Source of the DNA: Microvelia longipes | Lineage: Eukaryota > Arthropoda > Insecta > Hemiptera > Veliidae | DNA length: 64,000 bases | Reading direction: 5' to 3' | NCBI GenBank assembly: GCA_018340805.1 | Contig: JACMZG010001911.1 | Location: forward strand, 28,311,094-28,375,093 | Shown: positions 52,533 to 64,000 of the stretch, in pieces | How positions within the stretch are numbered: the stretch's first letter is position 1 | Layout: every line of letters starts with the position of its first letter | Made by a program: the position numbers and the translations under genes | Notes under the pieces: generated by a model | Database searches by the model: none | Told to the model about the DNA's origin: nothing | What the model saw: only the letters and a program-made list of their open reading frames with translations

Positions 52533-53469
52533 AAAATCAAGTCACGGGGTCCTCACAACTTTGAACTCGCTTTGCTCGTCCTCAGAAAGTCATGATTATC
52601 CATAGCCTAAGATGGCATTGCTTTGGTCTCACTGAGCTCGACCTCAGAATAAAGTAGTTATCTGAAGCCTTGGTTGTTATGACTATGAACTCGCTTTTCT
52701 TGTCCTCAGAATTATTAGGTAACCAAATATCTAGGGTGTTATAGCCTTTGGTTAGTAATACTTTAGAAAAATAATACGGTAGATAGGCATTCAATCAAAT
52801 AATAAGGGTTGTGCTTAAATATTATGATCACAAATGCATTAAAGACCTGTGATCATACTTGGCAGCCTAATTTTTTATTAGTTTAGTTCTTCATAAGAAT
52901 ATTAGCACTATATTTTATCAATACATCACATGATTTAATAATTTAAGTTTTATGTGGAAAACCTCATGATTTTGACAGATGTAAGCACACTTTTTCATAT
53001 ATTTTCAAGCGTTTTACAAAAAAATATTCATGTTTGGCAGTAACTTACGAACTAAAAGTTTAAAGCTATGGAATTTCCACAACTTATTTATTATCTGACG
53101 ATATGTCACAAGTTGAAAAGCAGTAAGAAAATTATAATTGATTGGCTGTTAAAATTTTAAAATGTAATAGTCAATATTTTCAAAATGTCAACTCGAATAG
53201 TCAAATTTTTTATTTTTAACTATTTTTTAAAATTTTTGATGACTTGGCAAGATAGGCTATTGTAGTCTGAAACATACTCTCTCCAAGCAGCACAATTGAC
53301 TTAAAGTCTGATTTTCGTGCTGAATTTTAACTCACTAGCATAAAAACAATGGGGAATTATGCATGACATGTACACATAGACATCATGATAAAAACCACTC
53401 AAAACGTCATGAGAATTCCTGAAACGGATAATTAAGTTGAAACCTTGGTTTCAGATTTATGGGGTAAAC

Positions 53470-54803
53470 CAGGGGGGGTTAACTTAAATGAGGAAAAGTT
53501 TGGATTCGATTATCGCAAGCTACTAAAAATAGCGCTGCGGCGGACCGGTGCGGACAACTCATGAACTAACCCCAATAGCTTTCCAAAAATGACTGATTAC
53601 ATTTTTATATTAAAATGTAAATACCATGGCAATTCTTGGTTATGACAGCTACATTTTTTATTATTATAAAATGATTGTTTTCTGTATGTATTTTACAAAA
53701 ACGGTTCTCCGTTGCATGTTCTGTATTTTAAAAAATCAGAAACTAAAAGTAAATAGAAACCTTTTTTAAACTTCCAGAGAACCTTACTGATGGCAGATAA
53801 GTAAATTTTATTTAATTAATTTATTAATTTAGTCGATTTTATCAGGTAATTACATTAAATTACATGTTCGCATCTGGCCGATGTAATTAAAATACAGGCT
53901 GCATTAAATGTCAAAATCTATCTTCTAGCACGTGTAAACTTTAGCCACTATTTTAACGAATTGTGTGCCCCGAGTGCACACAATGTTTTTCTATTGCAAA
54001 AAAAAGCCATTAGAATTATTACAAAGTCTAAATATGATGCGCATTGTGCAAAACTTTTCAAAGAAAATAAGATTCTAACACTTTATTCAGCATACATTTT
54101 TTCAGTTTTAGTATACATTAAAAATAGACACCATGAATTAGATAATAATAAAAATCATGGTTATTCCACTAGATTTTATACAAATATAAATTTGCCATTC
54201 TCCAGACTTAGTAAGTCAAGTCAATCTCCGATGGTGAATGGAATCAAATGTTTTAATAAGCTGCCTACAAGTATTGTAGACCTTCCTATGGATTCCTTTA
54301 AAAAGGTTATTAAAGAAATACTAATTGATAAAGCATATTACTGTGTCAATGACTTTTTAAATGACAGTATAGTGTATCCTGAAAAATTGTAAACTGGTAC
54401 CTTTTTAACTTAATAATATCTTACATAATTTTTATTTATTGTATTTTTTTACGTTTTAATTTGTATTCATGAATTGACTATTGTGAGGCCTTTGAATGTA
54501 AGGCAACCACAAGCTTATAATAAATAAATAAATTTCATTATTACCTGATTGAATCAATTAAAATAATAAATTATTTGAATGAAAAACTTAAAAATAATCA
54601 GAAGCGTTCTGGGTAAGATTAAAGTGGTAGGGTATAAACTATAAAAAATATAAAAATTTCAAACTGACTGTGGGCAAAAAGCGGGAAATCAAGACACGCC
54701 CACTCAATTGAAAGGTAGGTCCCTCGCCGCGCTAGTGTCGACCAGAATCCAAATTTTTCCACCATTGAGTCGACAGTCTTACTGTTTAAGTATCTATAGT
54801 CTC
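53470..54803. mobile_element. 1.33-kb insertion with 10-bp target duplication
   Basis: The dispersed family copy at 52533 breaks off at tggggtaaac (53460-53469) and resumes after a second tggggtaaac (54804-54813) with the expected acaatac sequence. The block between is therefore an insertion with a 10-bp direct repeat. Its outer parts are unusually GC-rich and share a gaatccaaa / tttggattc inverted pair. The middle is the LINE 3' fragment. Confidence 0.75.
53930..54535 (+). pseudogene. LINE 3' fragment, reverse-transcriptase C-terminus and 3' UTR
   Basis: An open frame to 54392 reads NVFLLQKKAIRIITKSKYDA, AKLFKENKILTLYSAYIFSV, NHGYSTRFYTNINLPFSRL and CFNKLPTSIVDLPMDSFKK. This is a typical CR1-type ORF2 C-terminus. 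The 3' UTR ends in an ATAA-rich tail near 54535. It lies within a larger inserted block (53470-54803). Confidence 0.82.
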
Positions 54804-54860
54804 TGGGGTAAACACAATACTTTTTCTTATACCTATGGTATAGGTAAAGAAAAAAAGGAA

Positions 54861-56019
54861 AAAAACAATTAGTTAAATATCACATAAAAATGATGCAAAA
54901 AAACTTAAAACAATAAGTTATTTGAAACATCTACATCAAGAAATAGTATTAAAAAAATTTAGAATTAAAAAAAGAGGTACACAAGCATTATGAGTTGACT
55001 TGAAGTATCAATATCATCAATATGACAGGCATAAAAATAAGAACTGTTATTATAACAATAAATGAAAAGGTAAGAAAATGAGATGTCAAACTTTAATGCA
55101 GTCATGATCTATAGTCAGGAATTAAAGCTCAGTATTATGTTTACTACTACTATAGACTTGCTCTGTTTGACAGAAATGATAATTTCTGAAATTATTATTT
55201 CTTTTAACTAAGAAGACACTTCCCTGCAATGCCTCACCAAAGGAAGCAATCCCTTACTGAGGTAAATAGATAAGTGTTTGATATAGTTCTTCATTTAATT
55301 GCTGAGTTAATCAACTTAACCATGAATTTTTTGCTTTTATTATAAAACGTACTTTTATTTCATTTCACCTTTACGGCATAGAAAATTTTAGACTTTACAG
55401 CAACTATCTCTAATAAAGTTCTAATCTGTAAAGTTTTTCGATATCAAAATGCAGTACACAATTATTGTTAATTATTTTGGGATATACTTTAAATCTGTGA
55501 AGCAACTATTTTACAGAAATAAATCTTAAAATGAAACATTTTCAATTTCAACATAGACTTGGAATTACAAAATCCTATGAAGTATAACTAGGAAAAATTA
55601 GCAAAACCACTATCAACCTTCCTAAAATTATAATAAAGAAGTAGTAGTTTTTCTCTCAATAATAAAATTACTCGGTCCATAATCAATAAAAATTGAGGTA
55701 CAAAAAGCATAATGCAATAATTGTTAAGTAAGTAAAAAGATCCTTTAAATTAAATAATGTTATATTAAGTAAAGACAACAAAATACATTTAACATATTTC
55801 ATCATGATAATTGAATAAGAAACAATCATTACTAGATTGACAAAGATAAAAATAAATAGTACAATTATATTTAAAATCTAAAAATTCTAAAATTAAAAGT
55901 ACCTACTATTTGCACATCAGCACTAAATATGGAATATCTATACAATTAAATCAATTATTTATTATGACATAACATAAGCATAATATAAATACAACTAGGC
56001 TGAAATGTGTCGATACACC
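54861..56019. other. AT-rich stretch, nothing recognised
   Basis: No open frame with family similarity and no clear repeat. Confidence 0.5.
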
Positions 56020-56550
56020 TTTTTAGAACATAAGGGGTTGAAAAGGCTAACTAAGCAAACAAAACAGCAAGTATTATCTTAGAGAGCATAGGTGTTGTGT
56101 CGAAAGAATTTGCTTAGAACATAGAGGGGTTGAAAAAAATCAATTATACAAAACAAAACCACAAGCATTCTGTTAGAGAGTGTAGGTGTCGTATTGAAAG
56201 CCCTTGCTTAGAAAATTGTGGGGTTGAAAAAGTCATTTATGCTAACAAAACAGGAAGGATTGTGTTAGAGAGTGTAGGAGTTGTGCCGATAGAACTTGCT
56301 TAGAACATAGAGGGGTTCAAAAGGTTAATTATGCTAACATAACCACAAGCATCCTGTTCATTGAAAGATCAAGTATGCCTAAAAAACAACAAGTGTCCTG
56401 ATAGAGAGTGTATGCGTTGTGTTGATTGCACTTGCTTAGAAAAAAGTGGGGTTGAAGGGGTCAATTATGCTAACAAAATAGCAAGCATTATGTTAGAAAG
56501 AGAGAAGGTACTTTGTTGATAGAAGTTAAGAACATAGAGGGCTTAAAACC
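56020..56550. repeat. ~92-bp degenerate satellite, about six units
   Basis: The motif cttgcttagaacatagaggg recurs near 56024, 56115, 56209, 56301, 56437 and 56527. Spacings are 91, 94, 92, 136 and 90, the fourth holding an extra partial unit. Each unit also has agagagtgtagg.gttgtg and atgctaacaaaac. Confidence 0.82.
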
Positions 56551-56977
56551 AGAAAAGGGGAATGGAGTGTGATTTTATCAATGGCGATTCATTTGATTAA
56601 CCCTAATATAAAAGAGTTTCAAGACATGATTCCTCAAAGTGTAACTGTTGCCCTAAATGTATAACCTAAGGAGACGATCATTTTAATAATTTGCCTAAAT
56701 AAACTGGTTGTACAACCAGGGATGCAATTACCGGCTTTAAGTGGTGTGAAACATGTAATAATAAAATAATGTTAACTCTTAAACTAAGTTGAAGAATACC
56801 AGCTAGAAATAATTTTGATTCGAACGCCTGAATATCAGGCACTGATGATATACAGGCACTCTAGTTTTGATTTAAGGGCTTACCTTACAGATTAACTTTA
56901 CTGAGTATTACATTGATGTAACAAAGCCCTTTATGTAAAGAGAGAGTTTGCAAAATTAATTGAATTTTCCAACCTTA

Positions 56978-57436
56978 TATAAGGCGCGGTCGAATATAAC
57001 GTTGGATCACCAACAAACTTTTTTTATAATTTTTTTCTAAATTTTCAGTAGTTAACCGGATTTGTGATAAATGAAGCCTATTTCCATAATCTGCACGCTC
57101 TTTTGGTTAATCTCAAAGAGTATTTACATTCACTCAACGATTTATTTTTAATCTAACTTGGTACATACATAACTACTGTTAGACGTCAATGTTGACATGT
57201 CAAAATATAACACAAAATATTGACGTCTAACAGTAGTTATGTATGTACCAAGTTAGATTAAAAATAAATCGTTGAGTGAATGTAAATACTCTTTGAGATT
57301 AACCAAAAGAGCGTGCAGATTATGGAAATAGGCTTCATTTATCACAAATCCGGCTAATTACTGAAAATTTTGAAAAAAAATTATAAAAAAAGTTTGTTGG
57401 TGATCCAACGTTCTAGATATTCGACCGCGCCTTATA
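56978..57436. mobile_element. Fold-back element, ~215-bp arms, 28-bp loop
   Basis: Left arm 56978-57190 and right arm 57219-57436 are almost perfect reverse complements; the clearest difference is a few bases near gttctagatattcg. The outer ends read TAAGGCGCGGTCGAAT and its complement, flanked by TA on both sides. This fits a snap-back MITE with a TA target. The near-perfect arms suggest recent insertion or frequent arm conversion. Confidence 0.85.
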
Positions 57437-57973
57437 GGCTTTGAACTCTATATATTTAAATCTACTTTATGAATTTAAATCCCAACAGTATTGGTTTCAA
57501 TACCAATAAACGAGAACAAAACATGCCTCTCCTCTAAATTAAGTGAATTGACGTGAGAGTGTGGAAGACCACAGCTCTATTTCAAGTCATGGTTTCATTA
57601 ACATTTACCATTAAGTTGAGTCTTATCTTGAATTAGATGAACAAAAATATTTTTTTATGACATTGATAATTTGTTTCTTGACACTCCGCCTCTCCTCGGC
57701 AATCCACAAAGTGTTGCGGAGAGCTACATAGAAAATTCATCGCAAAATAAAGTATCAGTTCAAAGACAAATATTTAGTAGTTCAACAAATGAACTAACAG
57801 TTGTTACTAAACAAAATGATGCTATTCCAAGACCAAGCAAAACTAAGTCTCATATAAATAAAAACACCACGATAACAATATAAATAATGAAAGTATTTTA
57901 CAAAATTGTAATAATTGCACGTTTAATTTCTATTAAATTCTCAAAATACTTGTTTTTTGCTACATTTAAAAAA
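57437..57973 (+). other. Stretch with an unidentified 70-codon frame
   Basis: A frame ending at 57883 encodes LDTPPLLGNPQSVAESY and a polar S/T/Q/N-rich tail. The composition is protein-like but there is no ATG, no recognised domain, and frames break just upstream. It could be a fragment of a mobile element. Confidence 0.2.
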
Positions 57974-58730
57974 AATCGGGTACAGGTACTTCGGAATTTT
58001 TCCTCATCACATCGGATTCGCTACGCTCATCCTCCTGCTTTGGACTCGCTTCGCTCGTTCTCAGAATATACAATTTGCCACATTTATACTGCAACACGTC
58101 TTCGGACTCAGATAATAAATGCATTTGTTTGATTCTGCTAATTTATTTCATGCTGATAATGAAATGAAACTTGTCACATATGTTAGTCTTATACTATACA
58201 TGGCTAAAAGCGTGCCAAATCTCAATCCGATCGCATAATTTTTCAGCGTTTTAAAATTATTCGAAATTATAGCTGAGTCATTATTACGGGTTTATGACGT
58301 CATAAAGAAATTATTTTCCGAACAGCACAACTTCACCTATAGACTGGTTTTTGATCAAAGTTTCAACTTTCTAGCATAAATACACTAGCTCCCTATGATG
58401 ATAATAGACACACTCATACAGACAGACAACTTTGTGAAAACTACTCAGGACAGGAGGTCTTAAAAACACCTGAAACAGAATTCCGGTGACATCCCGTTTT
58501 TTTTACATATGTATGTATATATATATATTCGGCGGTAGACTGACTTTAGACTGAACTACGATGATAACAGACAGACACACACACATACAGACAGGCAACC
58601 TTGCAAAAACCACTCAGGAGGCCTTAAAAACACCTGAAATGGATAATTTCGGTGACATATCGGTTTTGGATTTTTTTTGCAAACACAATACTTGTTCTAT
58701 ATACCTACGGTATATATGAGGGAAAGCAAA
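57974..58730 (+). repeat. Dispersed 0.8-kb family, near-complete copy with TGACGTCA
   Basis: From aatcgggtacaggtacttcg to tatatgagggaaagcaaaaa. TGACGTCA at 58295-58302. Part of its right half (gatgataacagacagacaca) is duplicated around a short AT-rich segment at 58510-58560. Confidence 0.87.
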
Positions 58731-59134
58731 AATAATACAAAATTATATCTTTCATTTGTTGATTAAATTTAATTTGTTATAAAAAGTTTTAATCTTTTCC
58801 TTTGGAGATAAAATTTTGTATGCACCACAGAAGTGAATGGCTCTTTTGCCTCACATTAAATTTTATTCCTCGCCTACTCCTCGGGAACAATTTTGCATTA
58901 TATCTATCGGCATCATGATGATGTATAAAGTTATAATGTAAGAGTTTTAAGCTCCCTCGGCTGCGCCTAGGGATTTATAAACCTTATTTCCTTCAGCTCT
59001 GGCTTATTTTACTCCCTTGATTCATAAATAACGTAGTGCATTTTCTTTGGAAAATCCATGATGTGTTTAAAAAATCCAAACACATCGCCACACTTAATTT
59101 GTAGTTATAAACTTATGAAATGAAAATATACCAA

Positions 59135-59235
59135 TAAAAAAATTCCGGAATTAATATTCGAACCCGAGCACCTAAGTTTGAGTACTCGGATTGACTCCTG
59201 ACTAGTTTTACTCTACACAGAGCCCTATCAAAGAA
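59135..59235 (-). repeat. tRNA-like remnant with B-box and T-run, minus strand
   Basis: On the minus strand GGGCTCTGTGTAGAG leads to CTCGGGTTCGAATATTAA (B-box-like GGTTCGAAT) and then a run of T after CCGGAA, as in a Pol III terminator. The spacing suggests a long variable arm or a SINE head. Folding as a real tRNA is not convincing. Confidence 0.3.
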
Positions 59236-59694
59236 AACGATACTCTATTCGAAATTAGTTGTGCATCTACCGTACTTTTAAATTAATATAAATTAATATA
59301 AAATTATTGACCAAACTATTTAAACTATATACTTTTATGAGGAAGTGGTCAATGTACTTTTAAATATCATGTTATCTACAACTGGTTTGTCGACTTGGCC
59401 ACTTTGGTTAGTTATATCAAATCCGGACAGGGTGTATTCGATTTTGCATCCCAAAAACATTAAAAACGTCCTTACTCAAAACAATTTTTACAGACATCTT
59501 TTAGATTTCCTATAATTTACCACAGTTTTTCCGACTTTTTGTACACTTAGAGTGGTCGTATCGACAACGGACCGGGTTCATTCGATTTAGCGCTCCAAAA
59601 GACAAAAATTAATCTTGAATTTAAACGATTTTTTAGAAAAGTCTGAAAACCAAGTTAATAACGTCACAAAACCAAGATAGCGTGTTTACATATA

Positions 59695-59695
59695 T

Positions 59696-59764
<69 letters not shown>

Positions 59765-59803
59765 GTATATGTATGTGTGTGTGTGTGTGTGTTTGTGTGT
59801 GTA
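59695..59803. repeat. (TA)n followed by (GT)n microsatellite
   Basis: TA dinucleotides to about 59762, then TATG and GT dinucleotides to about 59803. Confidence 0.95.
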
Positions 59804-61186
59804 TATAAATATTTGCGAAAAGAACTTTATTGCGTTAGGGGCCTTTAAAATGGATTTTAGTTGTTTTTTACTCCCAATAGCGTATTTTTTCAAAGGACAT
59901 TCCCAAAAAAAAGGGGGTTGAGTTTCTGGGCTGAGCCCTGTAATCAATCCCTATAAACGACAGCTGCCGTAGGGGTGTAACCCCCTGCCAAACACTGCGT
60001 GTGAATGAAGTAAATTACCACTCTAGATTTATCATGCTGGAAAGATAGTTGCGTTTTGTAAGTATTTGGTATTTGTTACAGACATTACAGTTATACAGTC
60101 CCATAAAAATTAACTAGACTATACTAACTGAAAAAGATCTGATAAGTTTAATAGACATTTATGCGACAGCTTGCAGCACTAAATATACCGCTTATGATCA
60201 CAACAATTAAATACAAATCTATACTTAAATCATAACTATATAAAAATATATTTCACAAATTTATTTCTATCAAAAGACTGCATAAAAATTCAGTAACGAG
60301 TTAACTTATAAACGAACTGTGAACAAACTACTAAATAAATAAATTGATATACTATATAATATCCACTCGCGTCAAATCGTTTAGTTGCAATATTAGTACT
60401 ATTTAAAAATTTTAATCATACTAGAGGGGATGTTAAAAATCTTTAAGAAAATAAATAGCACTATTAAAATGACACCTGACGAAACATATAAATCGTCAAA
60501 ATAAAAGAAATTAAAACTGAGCACATACAGAGATGGAAGAATGTTTTAATGTTTTGATCATATCTTGTGACCAATGTATGCATACAAAATTATATTATAT
60601 AATACACATATAAAATAATTTGAATGCAATCGTTTTTATGATTTGTTTGATTCTACTAAAATCGTTTTATTTTAACACACATAATATTTATAACATACAT
60701 ATATCTATAAGAACACACATTTATGTGTTGAAGAAGGTAGATAAAAAAAATAGAACACAAATTCTATTCATCATAGAAAGTGACAGTTGTTTCATTCTAT
60801 AAATATAATCTAATTGAACGGATAATTTAAATTCATAAGATGTATTATAAGATTATCTTTGATAATATTTCATGTATTTAATTGAACCGGAAATTGGTCA
60901 ACACTGAAATTGAATAAATATTATTTTAGCTTGAAACTAAAAATAGACTTACAAATATTTATGAAAATAAATTATTTTAAGAGTAGTAGACGTTGTCAAC
61001 TTGTTTGGAAACATGTTTACTAGACATGAAAGTGAGTTATCTAGTTAAATTTGGCATGTTCCTTTATTCATTTTCACACTAATCACGAAATAGAGTGAAG
61101 TTCACACTACTCACCCGATGATCAGGCATTTGAAGTTGTAAGAGCGGATAAATTCTCACCTAATGTTGGTTGAACTAATAGCAGTA

Positions 61187-61309
<123 letters not shown>

Positions 61310-61484
61310 AGCTTGTACAAGTATTTAATATACCAGCACTTTTGTATCAGTAGAATGTTTAAGTATATTTGAAGCAGACTGAACTGGAGGAAAAGACTGT
61401 ATGAAGAAAAAGAACTGAACTGAGTAAATAGAAAACATCTTGGTCTTGGTATATTATAATTGTGCGAGAGACACCTAGGTGCGT

Positions 61485-61630
61485 AAGAAGCAATGCTACA
61501 TCCGGGAACTGCTCAATCATTTGACATTCATTAATGTCAACACATAGACCATCAACATATTAGTGGCTGTTGTTGTATACTGCCGTCAATAATGACGATT
61601 GATGGAACAGTTCCCAAATGTAACATGGCA
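61485..61630. repeat. Inverted-repeat element, partial copy also at 49.78-49.86 kb
   Basis: About 38-base arms (gctacatccgggaactg and cagttcccaaatgtaac as the clearest parts) with a loop of about 60 bases. The left arm and its flank recur at 49785-49860 (caatgctacatctgggaact). Confidence 0.65.
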
Positions 61631-62096
61631 TATTAACAATGTTGTGTAATATAAAAAACCCAGTAGGGAAATTCCTGTACTAAAGTAATATATAAACCCA
61701 GTAGGGAGTTGGCTCAAATTATCCTTTGGGCGCAAGTAATTGTAATTTCAAGTTATATTTCAGGCATTACACTGTCGTCTGTAAGTTCTTAATAAAAACA
61801 AAATCTTAATAAAAACATGTGGTTTACCTTTACTACAGTTTCTCTTTTCCTTTAACTAAGTTATTGTAACAATTATATCATAGATTTTAAAAAAAAATCA
61901 TTAAATTGGCTCGAACATAATTATCAAAGTACGAAAACGCGATAAAAAGTAAAACTCACCGAATATTATCAGTGTTGCCAATGAAATTAAATAAAAACCC
62001 TAAATCCTAAAAGAGTCACGCGCAGTTATTCCAATCTTAGTTATTTTTTTTTTTATTTTTTGAGCCACCTATCAGCTGATCACGCATGTCTGAATT

Positions 62097-62770
62097 TTTA
62101 CTTTTCCTCATTTATACCGTAGGTTTATAAGAAAAGTATTGTTTTAAAAAAATTCAAAACCGTGATGTCACCGGAATCATCCGTTTCAGGCCTCTGAGTA
62201 GTTTTCGCAAAGTTGTCAGACTGTATGTGTGTGTGTATGTGCGTGTCTCTGTCTGCTCCCAGTGTACTTATGCTAGAAAGTTGAAATTTTGTACAAAAAT
62301 CAGTCTACCGCTGCAGTTGTACTATTCGGAAAATAATTTTTTATGACGTCACTAACCCGCAATAATGAATCAGCAAAAATTTCGAAAAATTAATCACGGA
62401 AAAACGATGCGATCCGATTGAAATTTGCCATATATAATACTAACATATGTGCTAAGTTTCATCTCATTACTAACATTAGTTAAATTTTTATCGAAATGAT
62501 TTGTATACGTTTTTTTAAAAAATTGTAAAATATCAGAAAATAATCGAATTGAGTTGAAATTTGGTACAAGTGTATCCCTTGATGTAATAAATAAGTGTAC
62601 TAAGTTTCATTATAATACAAGTCTATCCATGATTTTTGGTGGATCATAAAAATTAAGCAGCATCGAGCGTGGTCAATGCCTGGATATATGACCACTGGAA
62701 ATGAAACGAATGTATTTACTATCATAGGACGAGTGAAGCGAGCCCGAAGCTGGAAGGATGAGCGAAGTGT
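62097..62770 (-). repeat. Dispersed 0.8-kb family, reverse copy with TGACGTCA
   Basis: From tttacttttcctcatttata to gaaggatgagcgaagtg, with TGACGTCA at 62344-62351. It contains taaaaattaagcagcatcga and gacgagtgaagcgagcccga. Confidence 0.87.
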
Positions 62771-62929
62771 CAATATATGCTAGTCATATATATGACTAGA
62801 AATTGAAAAATTGAAAAAGAATCCAATTGTTGAAATTTGATACATAGATATACTTTTACTTTACATCTGTTAAATTGTGAAACATCGAAAGAGTAACCTG
62901 ACCATCTTCGATTATAAATACAATCAAAT

Positions 62930-63990
62930 AATCAATAACTTTAAAGGATGTTGTTAAAAATACAAAACAAAACACAAACAATGTGCGGGAAGCCAAAATC
63001 ACTCGATTTATCATACCTCAACTCACTCTTGAAGGAGGTTTCAATGAGGTTACACAGAGCCCCAAAAAGATGTTTCAGGCCTCCCAATGTATTTAGATAG
63101 ACTATGTCCCCTCTAGTACGAGTATATATCTCTATGGGTTAGTATAAGAGTTTCCCCACTTGGTTTATACATTACTTTAGTTCTTACCAAGGATCATGGA
63201 ATTCTTGGTGAGAACATTCGCATAGCCAGTTCTCCTTTAAACTGATGCGTGAGTTATGAAATTCACACATTAGTTTGCTACTACAAATGTCAATTTCCAA
63301 ACATGTTGTAGAAACTTTCATCCAGAAATGTACCTGAGATTCTTTTGGTAGAGCTTAAGTCTTGCCCATAGTGAATTTTTATACCAAAACTCGCTATAAG
63401 AGTCAAAATAAACGAAACAAGTTAAGGATAAATAAGATATGAAGATGAATGAAACCGTTAAGATAATATTAAGTGCTGAAGTGCAAATTAGATTCAAAAG
63501 TGAACATGGAAAAAATCAGAAATAATTAAAAAATTGCAGGGGAAAACTATTCCTACTATAGGGTGTTTTTTACTTCCATTATTTACAATTACTGAAACGG
63601 GTTGGAGGTCTGTAATATTGAACAAAAATTGTATAATTTCTGTACAAGTCAAAAAAGCTATATAGCAACGGCACAGCAACTGGACAATGTTGATACATTT
63701 TAAGCATCACTGCTGAATTAGCAAGGCATTTACAAATAAGTGTATAATTGACAACGTAGAAAGAGGCCTCTTTGTCGCTACACGGTGTCATCGCTGGGGG
63801 CCGCTTCGCGGCAACATGGTCGTTGTCCAATATAAGTTCGTCATATTATTAGTTGATATAAGTAATACTGGCACGATATAAGCGAATTTCCATATGTATT
63901 AGTCAAAAAACGTGATTTGTATACATTATGTTATATATGTCAATCAATAAAACCAGAAGTGATACTTAGAATTAAAACCTTATTTTTACC
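62930..63990 (+). repeat. Composite repeat also found at 18.99-19.73 kb
   Basis: Contains acacaaacaatgtgcgggaa and ctcactcttgaaggaggttt near 63000, then agaggcctctttgtcgctac, gcggcaacatggtcgttgtcc and acattatgttatatatgtca near 63750-63990. No protein-coding frame of interest. Confidence 0.6.
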
Positions 63991-64000
63991 CATTGGTATA

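Larger units (their letters stand above)
52533..54860 (+). repeat. Dispersed family, subfamily B copy split by the 1.33-kb insertion
   Basis: The left part, 52533-53469, has gaactcgctttgctcgtcct, gcattcaatcaaataataag and the gaaacggataatt block. The right end, from 54804, has acaatactttttcttatacc. The insertion and its duplicated tggggtaaac lie between. Confidence 0.75.

Noticed and set aside
57671..57883. A small gene of about 70 codons
   Set aside because: No ATG at the start, frames break immediately upstream, no domain recognised, and no splice sites I would trust.
59682..59947. Frames made of YIYIYI repeats
   Set aside because: Translation of a (TA)n/(GT)n microsatellite, not a protein.
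63494..63830. Overlapping minus-strand frames at the right end
   Set aside because: They lie in a dispersed repeat shared with 19.5 kb and show no conserved domain.

Overview
The window looks like AT-rich nuclear DNA from an arthropod, most likely an insect. Its protein-coding signal is a many-exon animal neuronal/signalling scaffold gene and a nucleoporin gene. Its introns are full of CR1/Jockey-type LINEs, short non-autonomous DNA elements, a tRNA-derived SINE, microsatellites and small satellites. There is no sign of bacterial gene organisation. I cannot name the species.

The main gene is on the minus strand and fills positions 283 to about 51475. It is the orthologue of Kidins220/ARMS (kinase D-interacting substrate of 220 kDa). 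I traced 25 coding exons by homology, by GT/AG splice sites and by codon phase. They join without a frameshift into 1,313 codons. In order they encode an N-terminal ankyrin-repeat array (exons 1-9), a KAP-family P-loop NTPase domain with Walker A, four membrane segments and Walker B (exons 10-20), a proline-rich stretch (exon 22), and a SAM-like domain (exons 23-25). The C-terminus lies beyond the left edge of the window. A 42-nt in-frame candidate exon lies just upstream of the start exon. The promoter and any further 5' exons are at or beyond 51.8 kb.

A second gene, Nup58 (FG nucleoporin p58), lies on the plus strand at 25292-27004, inside the 8.9-kb Kidins220 intron between coding exons 15 and 16. 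It has one uninterrupted 570-codon reading frame directly behind a splice-acceptor-like sequence, so its 5' UTR is probably spliced.

The rest is intron and 5' flank shaped by mobile DNA. There is a decayed LINE at 3.0-8.06 kb flanked by about 165-bp direct repeats. A LINE fragment at 13.98-15.34 kb has its reverse-transcriptase coding sequence amplified into a 39-bp in-frame minisatellite. A near-complete PHD-finger CR1-type LINE lies at 34.1-38.0 kb. LINE 3' ends lie at 47.4 and 53.9 kb. Several terminal-inverted-repeat elements lie at 9.33-10.32, 15.36-15.78, 24.14-24.73, 31.4-31.9 and 56.98-57.44 kb. The most striking component is an approximately 0.7-0.9 kb dispersed family present in at least 15 full or partial copies in both orientations. 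It carries GACTCGCTTCGCTCGTCC-type motifs and, in five copies, an intact TGACGTCA palindrome. From 58.7 kb to the right end I recognise no gene.
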